Made by a program: the position numbers and the translations under genes
Assembly: GCA_036768485.1 (NCBI GenBank)
Contig: JAVLUZ010000330.1
Location: 88,389-152,388, forward strand
Length of the DNA stretch: 64,000 nt
Direction of reading: 5' to 3'
Origin: Mermis nigrescens
Lineage: Eukaryota > Nematoda > Enoplea > Mermithida > Mermithidae
Notes under the pieces: generated by a model
Databases searched by the model: none
What the model was told of the DNA's origin: nothing
The model's input: the letters and a program-made list of their open reading frames with translations, nothing else
In this document: in pieces, positions 55,901 to 64,000 of the stretch
Layout of the letters: each line of letters opens with the position of its first letter
Position numbering within the stretch: the stretch's first letter is position 1

Positions 55901-58900
55901 TCTTTTGATCATTTCTACCTGGTCCACTTTAAGGGCTAGGTCTAGGGCTAGGTCGAGGGCTAGGCTGACTTTGGGGGGGATCCCCCATCTCCCTCTTATG
56001 TACATGTATGCTTGTGCCATATTTTTTAAGAGCGTTTCGACCGAGCTCGAAAAATGAGAGATAGCTGTCGAGCTGCTGTAGTGAAATGGAAAATTAAAGG
56101 ACGAATTGAACAGATAAAAATTAAAAACATATCGAAATGATAAGTAATATGAGTAGCAAACGCTCTGCCGGATATTGTGCGAAAACAGAATATTCCATAG
56201 AGTGAACGTACTAAGAATATGGACAATTTAATTATTTTGCATGTGGATCTACATACTAGATCATGGGGTACAAATTGGACCAGTACGACTAACAGCATTT
56301 GAACTAAATTTGCAACGACGTTGGAATGCGTAAGCTGAACCAGCTTCGGCAATCCAGTTGTACCCGACGAGGACAAATAAAACGCGACATCACTCGGATC
56401 AGGATAAGTCTGTAAAAATCTAAATTTTTTACTTTTCGAGCAAGTCACAAACTTAGCAATGAAAATACTGGATTGAATGAGTCCTCCAAATAAAAATCTC
56501 GAATCAACTCCTCAATATCATCGCGATTTGGCCTTGAGCTTCCATATTTTACGACTATCTGTGTTACAAATAGTGCAATTTACCAAAGGCAACTTAGGGG
56601 GGACGAAACATAATTGTCGATTAGTTGTGAAGGGATGCAGATACAAAAATGCTGATTTCAGTATTTACAAGAATGTAAGAAAAGATTTTTGTCTCTGCCA
56701 ATGCGAGTAAAGGAATGAAAAATAATCGATATTTCTGTAGTACTATCTGAAATTTAAAATATGTTATTTTACCATAATTTATAACAATTAAAAAGTTATA
56801 AATGAAGAAATGAAAGAAAAAAGACGACACGGACTCGTACATGCGACGACATAACTGTGACATTTTATAGAAACGATCCAAAACTAAAAAAAACTTTTCC
56901 AAAAACTTAGAAAACTTAAAACAATAAAACGAAAAAAGTAAAAAAAATTTTAACTTTACATACTTCCACGCTACCGTGCGCTTTGCGAACCCGATCGACT
57001 TTGTTTAAACAAGTTTCGTGCGTAAAAATGAATCGTGGAATAGATAACGAAAAATGATGATGAATTTCTTCTAAAAAAAATTTGAGAGAATTTCTCAAAA
57101 TAAGGAAAAAGGATTAAATAAACGATGCAAGGAAGTTTTAAATACTTTTTTATACATAAATAAATAAAAAATACCAGCACTCTTTTATTTCGTTATGAGC
57201 ATTATAGCAAGCAAAGCTGGCGTCAATCGCTTAGTGCAACAAATCGTTTCGGGCATGCAAGCATACCTAGGTTTAGTCTGTTTCACGTAAGCTTACGCGT
57301 TTCCAACTGCTTTGAGCCAACAATTTCTTTGCTTGTCTTGAATGTATCAACCTTCGCTATTTCATTCAATTGGCTTACAACGTTGGTCCTACCTTACTCC
57401 ATTTACTTTTCCATAGCTACTGCATAGCTAACTTGCTGCTTTTTCAATCGTTTATTGATTCAATAGTTTATTATAATCTGCAGACCATAGAATATACTTT
57501 GATTTTTTTGCATTGCTTAGAGAAAGTATAATTTTTAACAGATTTTGCGATTTTAGACGTATACGTAGGTAGCTTTTTTCTAATCCCCTCCTTTGGGTAA
57601 CGTTACACCACTTATTGAGAAACAATAACGAGTCTGCAGTTCTAAAAGCGCGCGCCTGAAGCCAAATGAGACCATAAATATGATATTTTTCAAATTTTTT
57701 TAATCGAAAATGTGCAAAAATGCTTTCCAAAACGACAAAAACGCAAAAATCCGTCAGATCCGTCAAAACAAGTGAAAATCCGTCACAAAAACCGTCAAAT
57801 ACCCCTGCCCGTCAAACTCCCGTCAACGGACCTAAAAGCCATCAATTTAACGGGAAACCGTCACACCTGGCAACGCTGAACGGAAGACTGGAAGCGTGCC
57901 TGATATAATTTACCCCCAGCGTTTTTTAGCCGATCCATATAAGCTACAGTAACCAAACTTTACAAGGAGATAGCTATAAGCCTATTGCACTAATCTGGCA
58001 AAATTGATCAAGTTACGGTGTAAACTTACTGCTTAAAAAAATTTAAAAAAAAAATTACTTTACTTTGCTTTAAACTTACTTTAAACTTACTTTTTTTAAA
58101 TGTAGGATGTTGATTAAGTTACAAAAAACTGCTTTGTTTGAAACCCACCGAATCGTTTACAATTTTTAGATGCCTTTAGTACGTTGTAAACTGTAAGTGT
58201 AAAGCAGTAAGTTTACACCGTGAGTTAATCAATTTTGCCAAATTAGTACAATAGGCTTATAGCTATCTCCTTGTGAAGTTTGGTTACTGTAGCTCATATG
58301 GATCGGCTAAAAAACGTTGGGGTAAATTGCATACTGGATCCCATTTTTATAGCGGTGAGTTTTTTCAGTTTGGAATAAATGATGAAATTAGAAAAAAGCG
58401 CATGCTAACGAAAACCAACGAAAAGCAATGAAAACGTATATTAAGCATTTTAAACCATTCTGGGGATTGGGCCAGAGGAAAACAATAAATGAAACAGATT
58501 TTATGTGTTTTAGCTCGAATATAGAAATAGGGTTCAGAGTGTATTGTGGAAGGTACTCGTGCGGTTTGGAGATTGGACCAACAGAAAGAATCAAAAACAT
58601 GTTTCGTGCATTTCAATTGGCTTGAAGGTAAATATGTGGTTTAGAGCATACTATAGAGCTGAAAAGTTCTCATGGCTAAAAATGGATATGGCGGCGAGTT
58701 GGCCTAGCTATCAAAAATGCTATTTTATCTAAATGCATTTTCGCGTATCTGTGAGAGACCACAGAGTAGAACTTCGGCTGGTCAAATGGCGTCGAGTTTT
58801 TAGATCGTTGACTCAGTTTGGAATAAATGATGAAATTAGAAAAAAGCGCATGCTAAAAGTATTGAAAAATAAATAAGAGACTTTAAATTTGAGAGAAACT

Positions 58901-59724
58901 TTCGAAATATAAATTATTTAATCAGAGCGGCATTACACAGACACTCCCGAAGCGTTTATCTCTTAGCTTCTCAGATATTGGTGCATAACCCAATCTTATG
59001 TACGTGATGTTACTCGATTGATGGCGTGGGAAATTTCTCTGCAAAGGCTATATGGAGGTAGTAAGAAGATTAAATATTGCAACTATAATAAAAAATAATA
59101 ATAATTTTAATAATAATAAAAATGACTATAAAAGGCGAGATTATAAGTTATTAATAATGAAGTCTCCGTTTCCATTTTCAGGCGACTAATCGTCGCTTTT
59201 CGTTGTTGTAATCAATGAAAATTGTGTAACTGATCAATGAAAAATTATGCAATTGTATATAGTCGATATGTCCCGAATAGGATAACCTAAAATTTAATAT
59301 AAAAGAGCAAAGCATTGAGCTAATTCAAGAAGGCACGTCACCTTCAGTACTCTCTGGATTGAAGGGAGCCCATATTCCACCCAAAGAAAGAACTCCAATC
59401 ATAGCTAACAAATACTCTTCCGAATTCGGGCTGCATACTGCAACAACGTCACCGTGTTTTAAGCCCAACTTAACGAAAGCTCGCGCGAAGAATTCGCCGC
59501 TTTCAATCAAATCGGAGAATCGTACTACTTTGTCATTTTCCACATCAATCTAAAAACTGATTTAATTTCAAAAGTGGATAATCAATTTTGTCGCATGAGT
59601 TGTCCAATCTAAAAGCAACTATCTGAACACAGAAAGATATTTAATAATGATAATAATCATAATAATAATAATGATGTAATATAATAAGTGGTTATTATTA
59701 TTATTATTATTATTACTGTTATTA

Positions 59725-59765
<41 letters not shown>

Positions 59766-59959
59766 ATTACTATTATTTCTAATTAGATATATTAATGCAA
59801 AGATGATTTTTTCCAATAATTCATTAGACTTACAAGAGCACTTAGTTTATCATGCCCGTAAAATTTTAAGCGCAGAAATTCCGGTAAAGAAACGTTTGGT
59901 AAGTTTACGTTGCCAAATGGGCTGCTTATAATATTCGATTCCATTGTTTGGCTTTGCAT
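49863..59959 (-). CDS. Acyl-CoA synthetase / 4-coumarate:CoA ligase-like enzyme (12 exons)
   Basis: An ATP-dependent adenylate-forming enzyme: the family activates a carboxylic acid to an acyl-adenylate, then passes it to CoA. Twelve exons join in phase to 1,647 bases, 548 residues, the usual family length. Motifs in order: SSSGTTGLPK P-loop (190-199), FFHSGGL (236-242), GYGLTE (333-338), GWLYTGD (413-419), the hinge-side VDRVKD with R434, APAELE (447-452), and PRAASGK with the catalytic lysine K536. The start at 59957-59959 is the first ATG of exon 1; a second, 15 bases in, is possible. The C-terminus (LMSDLMQ) is not a peroxisomal SKL-type signal and I see no signal peptide, so cytosolic is the default guess. 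P-loop GLPKLV (commonly GLPKGV) and GGH (commonly G-Y/F-Q) are mild oddities. Substrate cannot be inferred. Confidence 0.92.
49977..50931 (-). other. Synthetase intron 11
   Basis: AT-rich, no repeat family or gene recognised. Confidence 0.6.
50932..51129 (-). CDS. Synthetase exon 11 (residues 446-511)
   Basis: Acceptor GTCGCAAG, donor GTTCGA, phase 0 to 0. Codes VAPAELEHIIMSHPGVADVG and IPVAFVVLK, typical of the mobile C-terminal domain. Intron 10 is only 73 bases. Confidence 0.95.
51203..51285 (-). CDS. Synthetase exon 10 (residues 418-445)
   Basis: Acceptor TTTTTAAG, donor GTGAAT, phase 1 to 0. Completes YTGD and codes FFYVVDRVKDLMNIGGHI, the hinge motif between the two domains. Too short for the usual open-frame cut-off. 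Confidence 0.93.
51286..52028 (-). other. Synthetase intron 9
   Basis: AT-rich; no repeat, MITE or gene recognised. Confidence 0.6.
52029..52173 (-). CDS. Synthetase exon 9 (residues 370-418)
   Basis: Acceptor TTGCTGCAG, donor GTGAGC, phase 0 to 1. Carries GQLIIRGPQVMKGYLKN and REGWLYTG, the conserved A6-A7 region. Confidence 0.96.
52174..53097 (-). other. Synthetase intron 8
   Basis: Contains the hAT-like MITE at 52494-52753. Otherwise no feature is seen. Confidence 0.65.
52494..52753 (-). mobile_element. hAT-like MITE in synthetase intron 8
   Basis: It runs from GATACGTGAGCAGCACC to CCCAGGTGTG, 260 bases, with flanks GTCCCACC and CTCCCACC (7 of 8). It lies in the same orientation as the host gene's transcription when read from the CACACC end reversed, far (>300 bases) from both splice sites, so disruption of splicing is unlikely. 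Confidence 0.9.
53098..53207 (-). CDS. Synthetase exon 8 (residues 333-369)
   Basis: Acceptor TTATTTAG, donor GTTTGT, phase 1 to 0. Carries the GYGLTE motif and KPGSCGVLIPGTEAK. Confidence 0.95.
53471..53642 (-). CDS. Synthetase exon 7 (residues 276-333)
   Basis: Acceptor CATTAAAG, donor GTATTT, phase 0 to 1. Codes for PHLFIGPPPVLVFLTKS and IRTVISGAMPVSQEL, the family's PP-x-x-x-x-L and SGAxP blocks. Confidence 0.94.
53935..54060. repeat. GGCGCC minisatellite, left arm
   Basis: About seven units of TTTGGCGCCGCCGT type, 15-18 bases each, preceded by GAAATGGGACG. The complement of this block, including GAAATGGGACG, occurs at 54766-54968. Open frames over it on both strands are low-complexity artefacts. 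Confidence 0.92.
54766..54968. repeat. GGCGCC minisatellite, right (inverted) arm
   Basis: About eleven units of GGCGCCAAAACGG type plus a CGTCCCATTTC edge, the reverse complement of 53935-54060. The two arms could pair in the pre-mRNA across a ~700-base loop within the intron. Confidence 0.92.
55241..55381 (-). CDS. Synthetase exon 6 (residues 229-275)
   Basis: Acceptor GGAAAG, donor GTAAAT, phase 0 to 0. Codes for VYPFFHSGGL and EGAHLVLLRNYEPNKLLEAI, the block that must follow the P-loop. The acceptor is weak but joins exon 5 in frame. A misleading open frame lies on the opposite strand. Confidence 0.88.
55382..56256 (-). other. Synthetase intron 5
   Basis: A short run of GGGCTAGGTC units is at 55930-55970. 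No other feature is recognised. Confidence 0.6.
56257..56409 (-). CDS. Synthetase exon 5, ATP-binding P-loop (178-228)
   Basis: Acceptor TTTTTACAG, donor GTATGT, phase 0 to 0. Contains DPSDVAFYLSSSGTTGLPK and LTHSNVVANL, the AMP-binding signature. Confidence 0.97.
56469..56558 (-). CDS. Synthetase exon 4 (residues 148-177)
   Basis: Acceptor AACACAG, donor GTATTT, phase 0 to 0, 30 codons (IVVKYGSSRP, IEELIRDFY). Too short for an open-frame search. It is chosen because it fills the expected gap in phase with a plausible family segment. Confidence 0.78.
56559..56963 (-). other. Synthetase intron 3
   Basis: About 400 bases of AT-rich sequence with no recognised feature. Confidence 0.6.
56964..57070 (-). 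CDS. Synthetase exon 3 (residues 112-147)
   Basis: Acceptor TTTTTTTTAG, donor GTATGT, phase 1 to 0. Completes the NPESTE block and codes for FIFTHETCLNKVDRV, matching the family segment that follows the NP-x-x-T motif. Intron 2 is about 2.27 kb. Confidence 0.88.
57071..59341 (-). other. Synthetase intron 2 (2.27 kb)
   Basis: Holds a single arm of the 44433-type foldback family (57480-57600), a TAGTCTGTTTCACGTAAG word (57276), the foldback element at 57907-58328 and a ~45-base direct repeat (TTTGGAATAAATGATGAAAT at about 58368 and 58818). Confidence 0.65.
57907..58328. mobile_element. 422-base foldback element in intron 2
   Basis: The left ~135 bases (AATTTACCCCCAGCGTTTTT through TAAACTTACTGC) are inverted at the right (GCAGTAAGTTTACACC through AACGTTGGGGTAAATT) with few mismatches. 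The centre has repeated TTTAAACTTAC. No target duplication is certain. It is a MITE-like element of unknown superfamily. Confidence 0.87.
59342..59549 (-). CDS. Synthetase exon 2 (residues 43-112)
   Basis: Acceptor TTTTTAG, donor GTGACG, phase 0 to 1. Carries LGLKHGDVVAVCSPNSEEYL and GGIWAPFNPE, standard N-domain blocks of 4CL-like enzymes. Confidence 0.95.
59690..59770. repeat. ATT/AAT microsatellite in intron 1
   Basis: About 25 TTA/ATT triplets with a few interruptions, in the 284-base intron 1. It explains an Asn-rich open frame on the minus strand. Confidence 0.95.
59834..59959 (-). CDS. Synthetase exon 1 (residues 1-42)
   Basis: Codes from the start methionine through SSPFGNVNLPNVSLPEFL, the typical N-terminal strand region of the family. 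Ends in phase 0 at a strong GTAAGT donor. Confidence 0.88.
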
Positions 59960-60505
59960 TTTCGGAAAACCTGACTAGCTAAGCGAATGTTTTTTATCCC
60001 TTTATTATATCTCTATGAAAGTTTCAACGTCAGCTGCAAAAATAATACGTGAGCACTTTCAGGCAACATGAAACATAATATTAGGTACGATAGTGCCTAC
60101 TGGTAGAGTACCATCGTGTACTACGCACCTACGTCAAAGCTACCCAAGTTGGCGGAAATAACGTTGCTTGAATTTGTATAAGCGATTAATAGATTTAAGA
60201 TTTTACTTTTCCTTTATGTAAATTCTAGTGCAGGATATGCCCTCCCTACGTGTACAAATCTACAGGGCCCCCACCCCACCCGATTCATAGTTCGCTGACT
60301 CCCAGTCCTATGCCATCCACAAAAGCTGATTTTCACTTGCTTCTTATTTTTACATGAAATCGCTACTTCTTTTCAACGTATTTAGTTTTCCTTAAAATAG
60401 TCGACTATCTATCCAATCGAAATTCTGAACCGTTTAGTCATTGACATGTCGTCTGTCATGAAATTAAACGACCATAATGCCTATAGGTACCTACCTATCT
60501 TTTTA
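59960..60505. promoter_or_regulatory. Region upstream of the synthetase gene
   Basis: The promoter must lie here if exon 1 is the first exon, but no TATA box, initiator or other element stands out. Any non-coding first exon would not be visible by eye. Confidence 0.25.
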
Positions 60506-61222
60506 TAACAAGCAACCATAAACTGCTCCGATGGAACAAAAAGGACGAAAATACTTGGAACTACGCACCATTAAGGACATAAAAGGAGGGGACTATGTAA
60601 AAGTTACCTATGTATGCCAGTGAAAGTTGTAAGAAGCTACTGAAAATTATAATTCCACTAAAAACGCAAAAAAATCGTATTTTGTTTTGCGGCCTGCAGA
60701 AAGGAGGTTGCAAGTTGCAACTCCGACGCAGAAATAAATAACATGAATAGCTTATTCCTTGATTAGAAGCGATCACTTATCAAAAAACGACATGATGTGT
60801 ATTGTTACGCTAGTATGGTATGCATTGCTGAGGGCAGCAATTAACACGATGGTGTGCTTGTCATCATTAATTTATGAAGCCATTGACGATTAACTAAATG
60901 TTGGTTATATACTGAAAGAAAAATTGCATAATGATAAGAAGCTAAATCGGTTATAAAAAAGCACATCAAAAATTCCTCATAATCTCTTTTTATGAGTCAG
61001 TGAACAATGTTTCGTGAAGGCGAGCTTTTTTCAGAGGCCGCAAAATATACTTCAATTTTTTCCGTTTTTAGCGGAAGTCTAATTTTTAAGTAGATTATTA
61101 CAAACTTTTACAGGCATACATAGGTAAATTTTCCCCAGTCCTTTCCTTTTATGCCCTTAATGATGCGTGATTCCAATTATATTCGTCCTTTTTGTCCCAT
61201 CAAAGCATTTTTGGCTGCTAGT
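60506..61222. mobile_element. Foldback element related to 44433-45211
   Basis: The left arm (AGCAACCATAAACTGCTCCG and AAGGACGAAAATACTTGG) and right arm (TATTCGTCCTTTTTGTCCCAT, then GCTGCTAGTT) are inverted copies, with GGAGGGGACTATG and CGCAAAAAAATCG words shared with the 44433 element. The centre is unrelated AT-rich DNA. No coding content. Confidence 0.75.
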
Positions 61223-63040
61223 TCTCTACTTTTAATTAGCATGATTTGAGTTAATCAGTGAGTTAAAACTTACGGTAACATGTCACAATAATGACAGCAG
61301 TCCAAGAACGCGGAAAGCAATTGAACGTCAGCATTATCTTTTTTAAACAAGACAACCTTATCTTATTTAAACAGGTCAAATATTTTCAGCGCAAACTTTA
61401 CGAAACTACATGGTGCAAAGAACACTTACACTCAGATTCTTAATCCTGACGTTACATGTAAGATTTTGAAAAAATTAATCTTTTGCAACGCCCTGAAAAA
61501 TTAATTTTAAGTATAGAATTCACACAGCTACAGGGTGCAAAGAAAACATACAGCAGATTCGTAATCCTGACCGAATATATTTTTAAAAAATTCACGTATT
61601 GCAACGCTCTAGGAGTAAAATAAATTTTTAGTGTAAACTTAGCACATCAACGCTAAATGGATAGCGTTAAAATTTACTAGACGTTATAAAGAATATTTTG
61701 AAAACAATAAAACTTCACCAGCGCTTTAAAACTAAGGTTAATTTTATAGTGTAAGCTTTATACAATCCCCGAGTGTAAAGAAGATTTTAGTCGGATTCTG
61801 TAATTCTGATATTACTCTGATATTACTATCAATATTTATGAAAAATTTGATTCTCAGCATTCGTCTATGGACAAACCAATGTTAGATGTAAAGCCACTTT
61901 ACACCACTAATGTAAACAAACGCGCCCAACTGATGTATGAAGTTTGAAACCTGGGTACATCTTTAGACTTGTGATCAAGTCCAGACTCATTACTGGAGAA
62001 CTTGACAGAAAAAAAACGAGACAGAAACACATTTAATATACCCAATTTTTGATTTTATACCTCCCGAAAAAGCTAAATATTGTTGTAAACAAACGCAATT
62101 TGCTGTGACGTGTGCCCCAAAAAGTACCTTATTTTCATTCTATTTGACTTATTCCGACTTCTAACCGGAGAAATGGCGAACAAAAAGAACGGAACAAAAA
62201 CGTTTTTTTCCATTATCTATTTGATTGTAAACTTTAAAATCTGAACCTAACTCCCATTGAGTGTAAAGAAACTCGCTTTAGGCAAGTTTGTAGCTCTTCA
62301 AGTGGTAGTCCTAATGGAGATATTGACCAATCAGAAAGGGGAAGAAAACGTGTTTTTTCACCCATGCTACATCCCTGATTCAGAACTTTACACCTCTGTA
62401 AGTAACTCAAAATTGAGATTTTTGAACGCAATGTGCTATGATGTGTTGCCCTTGGAACGTACTTTATTTTTATTCTATCCAACTTATCCCGACTTATAAC
62501 TGAAGAATTTGGCGGAGAAATCTGAGACAAAACCTGATCTTTACACCATCCACTAGAGTGTAAATTTTAAACCCTCAATTCTAATTCCGTGTTGATTGAG
62601 AAAAAAGTTTACTGAAAAACGAAAGTAGCCCTAGAGTCGTAATATATTTCTATCAGAAAAATTTTCTTAGGACTCACAACCGGAGTTGGCAGACAAAAAA
62701 GAGGCCAACATATGTTTTTTGAACCATCTTTCTTTACATTCTGTACACCACCACTCAGTGAGTAAGTCACTTTACAGAAAAATAAAAATTACCATCGAGC
62801 TTACTCAATTGTCTACAATTTAACAGACCAGACTAAACAGAATACAAAACTGACATAGAAAAGTAAGGTGACCGAGCGGAATTAAAAAAAACTGTTATAA
62901 GGTTACGGTAAAACTTTACACGCTCTTAACGAAAACACACTGGCAGCGAATTTTTTTATTACTTACCTTATAAAAGACTACACATTACAAAAGTTTCTGG
63001 TAATATTTGTAGGGTGCATCACAGATAGCGCTTACCTATA
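61223..63040. repeat. GTGTAAAG-family repeats, mostly inverted
   Basis: 61235-61330 is the reverse complement of the flank at 44330-44400. From about 61380 on, AGTGTAAAC/GTGTAAAG words and long blocks are diverged inverted copies of the 39150-42820 family (for example CCAATCAGAAAGGGGAAGAA, ACACCATCCACTAGAGTGTA). It ends at a decayed GATAGCGCTTACCTAT near 63025. Confidence 0.5.
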
Positions 63041-63053
63041 AATTACTTGGAAC

Positions 63054-63319
63054 CACACATGGGCGTGAGTAGGTCTGGGGGGGTCTAAACCCCCCAGAAA
63101 CCAAAAGACCCCCCCAGAAATCAAAAGACCCCCCCAGAATTCAATTTTTGAAAATTTTTTCGTTTTTTTCGCAATTTTTTTGATGCCAATGGATAGTTCT
63201 TGATGAGAAACGTCGAAAAATGGTGTTTTTATCGCCATACCACCATTTTTAAGGCCATTTTTTGACCTTCAAAAAATCTTGGACCACCCCCCCCAGAATT
63301 TTCTTGCTGCCCACGTATG
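63054..63319 (+). mobile_element. hAT-like MITE copy with perfect 8-base TSD
   Basis: It runs from CACACATGGGCGTGAG to GCTGCCCACGTATG, 266 bases, flanked by CTTGGAAC on both sides (63046-63053 and 63320-63327). It inserted at the edge of the GTGTAAAG-family region. Confidence 0.93.
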
Positions 63320-63359
63320 CTTGGAACCCCCTAAAAAGTGACTACCCCCACCCCTACAG

Positions 63360-64000
63360 CTAAAAACAGGACACTTCTGTATTGTGCGGTATTCTTTAAA
63401 AGATAGATAATAAAAAATTCGACGTAACTTTTACAAATTTTTTTACACTTCTACCTGTGGTGTTAAGAGCGTGTAGAGTTTTACTGTATCGTTATAACAT
63501 GTAGTTTCTCAAAATCTTGGTCTGTCACATGACTTTTCTGACTCAGATTTGCATTCGATTCAATCTGGTTTTTTAAATTGTAGACAATTGAGTAAGCTCG
63601 ATAGTGCTTTTTTTATTTTTTTGAAAGGTGGATTACTTTTGGAGTGGCAGTGTAATGAGTGTAAGAATCTGGGGTTAAGAAACCACATTTTGGTCAAGTT
63701 TTCGACTTGTTTATGCCTGTCAAATTGTTTGTATAAGAGTCTCCAAAAACCAATTTAGGGAAATGTATTATGGATCAAGGGCTACATGATTAACTTGACC
63801 GCGTTTGTATAAAATCAATGTGGAGTAAATTCTGGCAGTTTAAAGTTTACACTCTGGTGGTAAATGAAAGTTTACACTCTGGTGGTAAATGAAAAAAACA
63901 CATTTTACCTTCTTTTAGTTTCTCAACCGATCCGATTATAAAGTGGGAAGTATGAAGTACTACAAAACTAAAGCACGTCGGGATATTAATAACTCGCCCC
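63360..64000 (+). repeat. GTGTAAAG-family repeat, direct copy
   Basis: Collinear with 39225-39760: GATAATAAAAAATTCG at 63405 (39255), GGAGTGGCAGTGTAATGAG at 63641 (39498), GGATCAAGGGCTAC at 63771, and AAAGTTTACACTCTGGTGG at 63842 (39696). The copy continues past the window end. Confidence 0.7.

Noticed and set aside
57452..57766. Additional synthetase exon in intron 2
   Set aside because: The frame contains no family motif and overlaps a foldback-family arm. Exons 2 and 3 already join in phase without it.
59619..59816. Asn-rich small protein
   Set aside because: It is the ATT microsatellite in intron 1 of the synthetase.

Overview
This window looks like repeat-rich, AT-rich nuclear DNA from an invertebrate animal. 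The evidence is one spliced protein gene with GT-AG introns of about 70 to 2,270 bases, and a mixture of animal-type transposable elements: a CR1/jockey-like LINE, a Penelope-like element, LTR elements, hAT-like and other MITEs, and Helitron-like elements. Many acceptor sites are a short T run plus AG with little polypyrimidine tract, as in nematodes. That is only a weak hint, and I cannot name the species. Nothing bacterial is present.

The one convincing host gene lies on the minus strand between 49863 and 59959. It is a member of the acyl-CoA synthetase / 4-coumarate:CoA ligase / luciferase family (adenylate-forming enzymes). I rebuilt it as 12 exons with consistent phases, giving 1,647 coding bases and 548 residues. 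All the signature motifs are present and I saw no frameshift, so it looks intact. Its introns hold a hAT-like MITE, two inverted blocks of a GGCGCC minisatellite, a 422-base foldback element and an ATT/AAT microsatellite.

Layout. 1-3500: unassigned repeats, including a 180-base tandem duplication. 3965-8213: a 5'-truncated LINE tail followed by a longer, broken LINE (ORF1, endonuclease, reverse transcriptase) with a MITE inserted. 9360-9560: minisatellite. 10370-12440: an LTR broken up by TA-flanked MITEs, one carrying a tRNA-like unit. 14308-16300: a 1.1 kb TIR element with a nested MITE, then three more MITEs. 16860-17950: a 40-41 base tandem array. 18395-23230: a gag-only LTR element without pol. 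23230-24760 and 29280-30327: LTRs of the same superfamily in reverse. 26000-29280: minisatellites and satellite-like arrays. 30805-31773: a near-perfect palindrome of about 970 bases made from two Penelope GIY-YIG ends. 32040-33880: a GC-richer, coding-like block I could not identify. 34000-39100: almost featureless apart from one MITE. 39150-43430: a large degenerate repeat family full of GTGTAAAG motifs. 43440-44110: a Penelope tail fragment beside an LTR. 44430-45211: a long-TIR foldback element. 45212-47889: two tandem Helitron-like units. 48150-48629: the second tRNA-like MITE. 49863-59959: the synthetase gene. 60506-64000: more foldback, GTGTAAAG-family and MITE copies.

The points most worth a second look are: a 14-base dyad AGGTCAACTGACCT that is identical in all six LTR copies although the sequence around it has diverged; a MITE family with 8-base target duplications that touches LINE, TIR-element and host-intron sequence; a TIR element that has captured a Pol III tRNA-like unit; and the Penelope palindrome.
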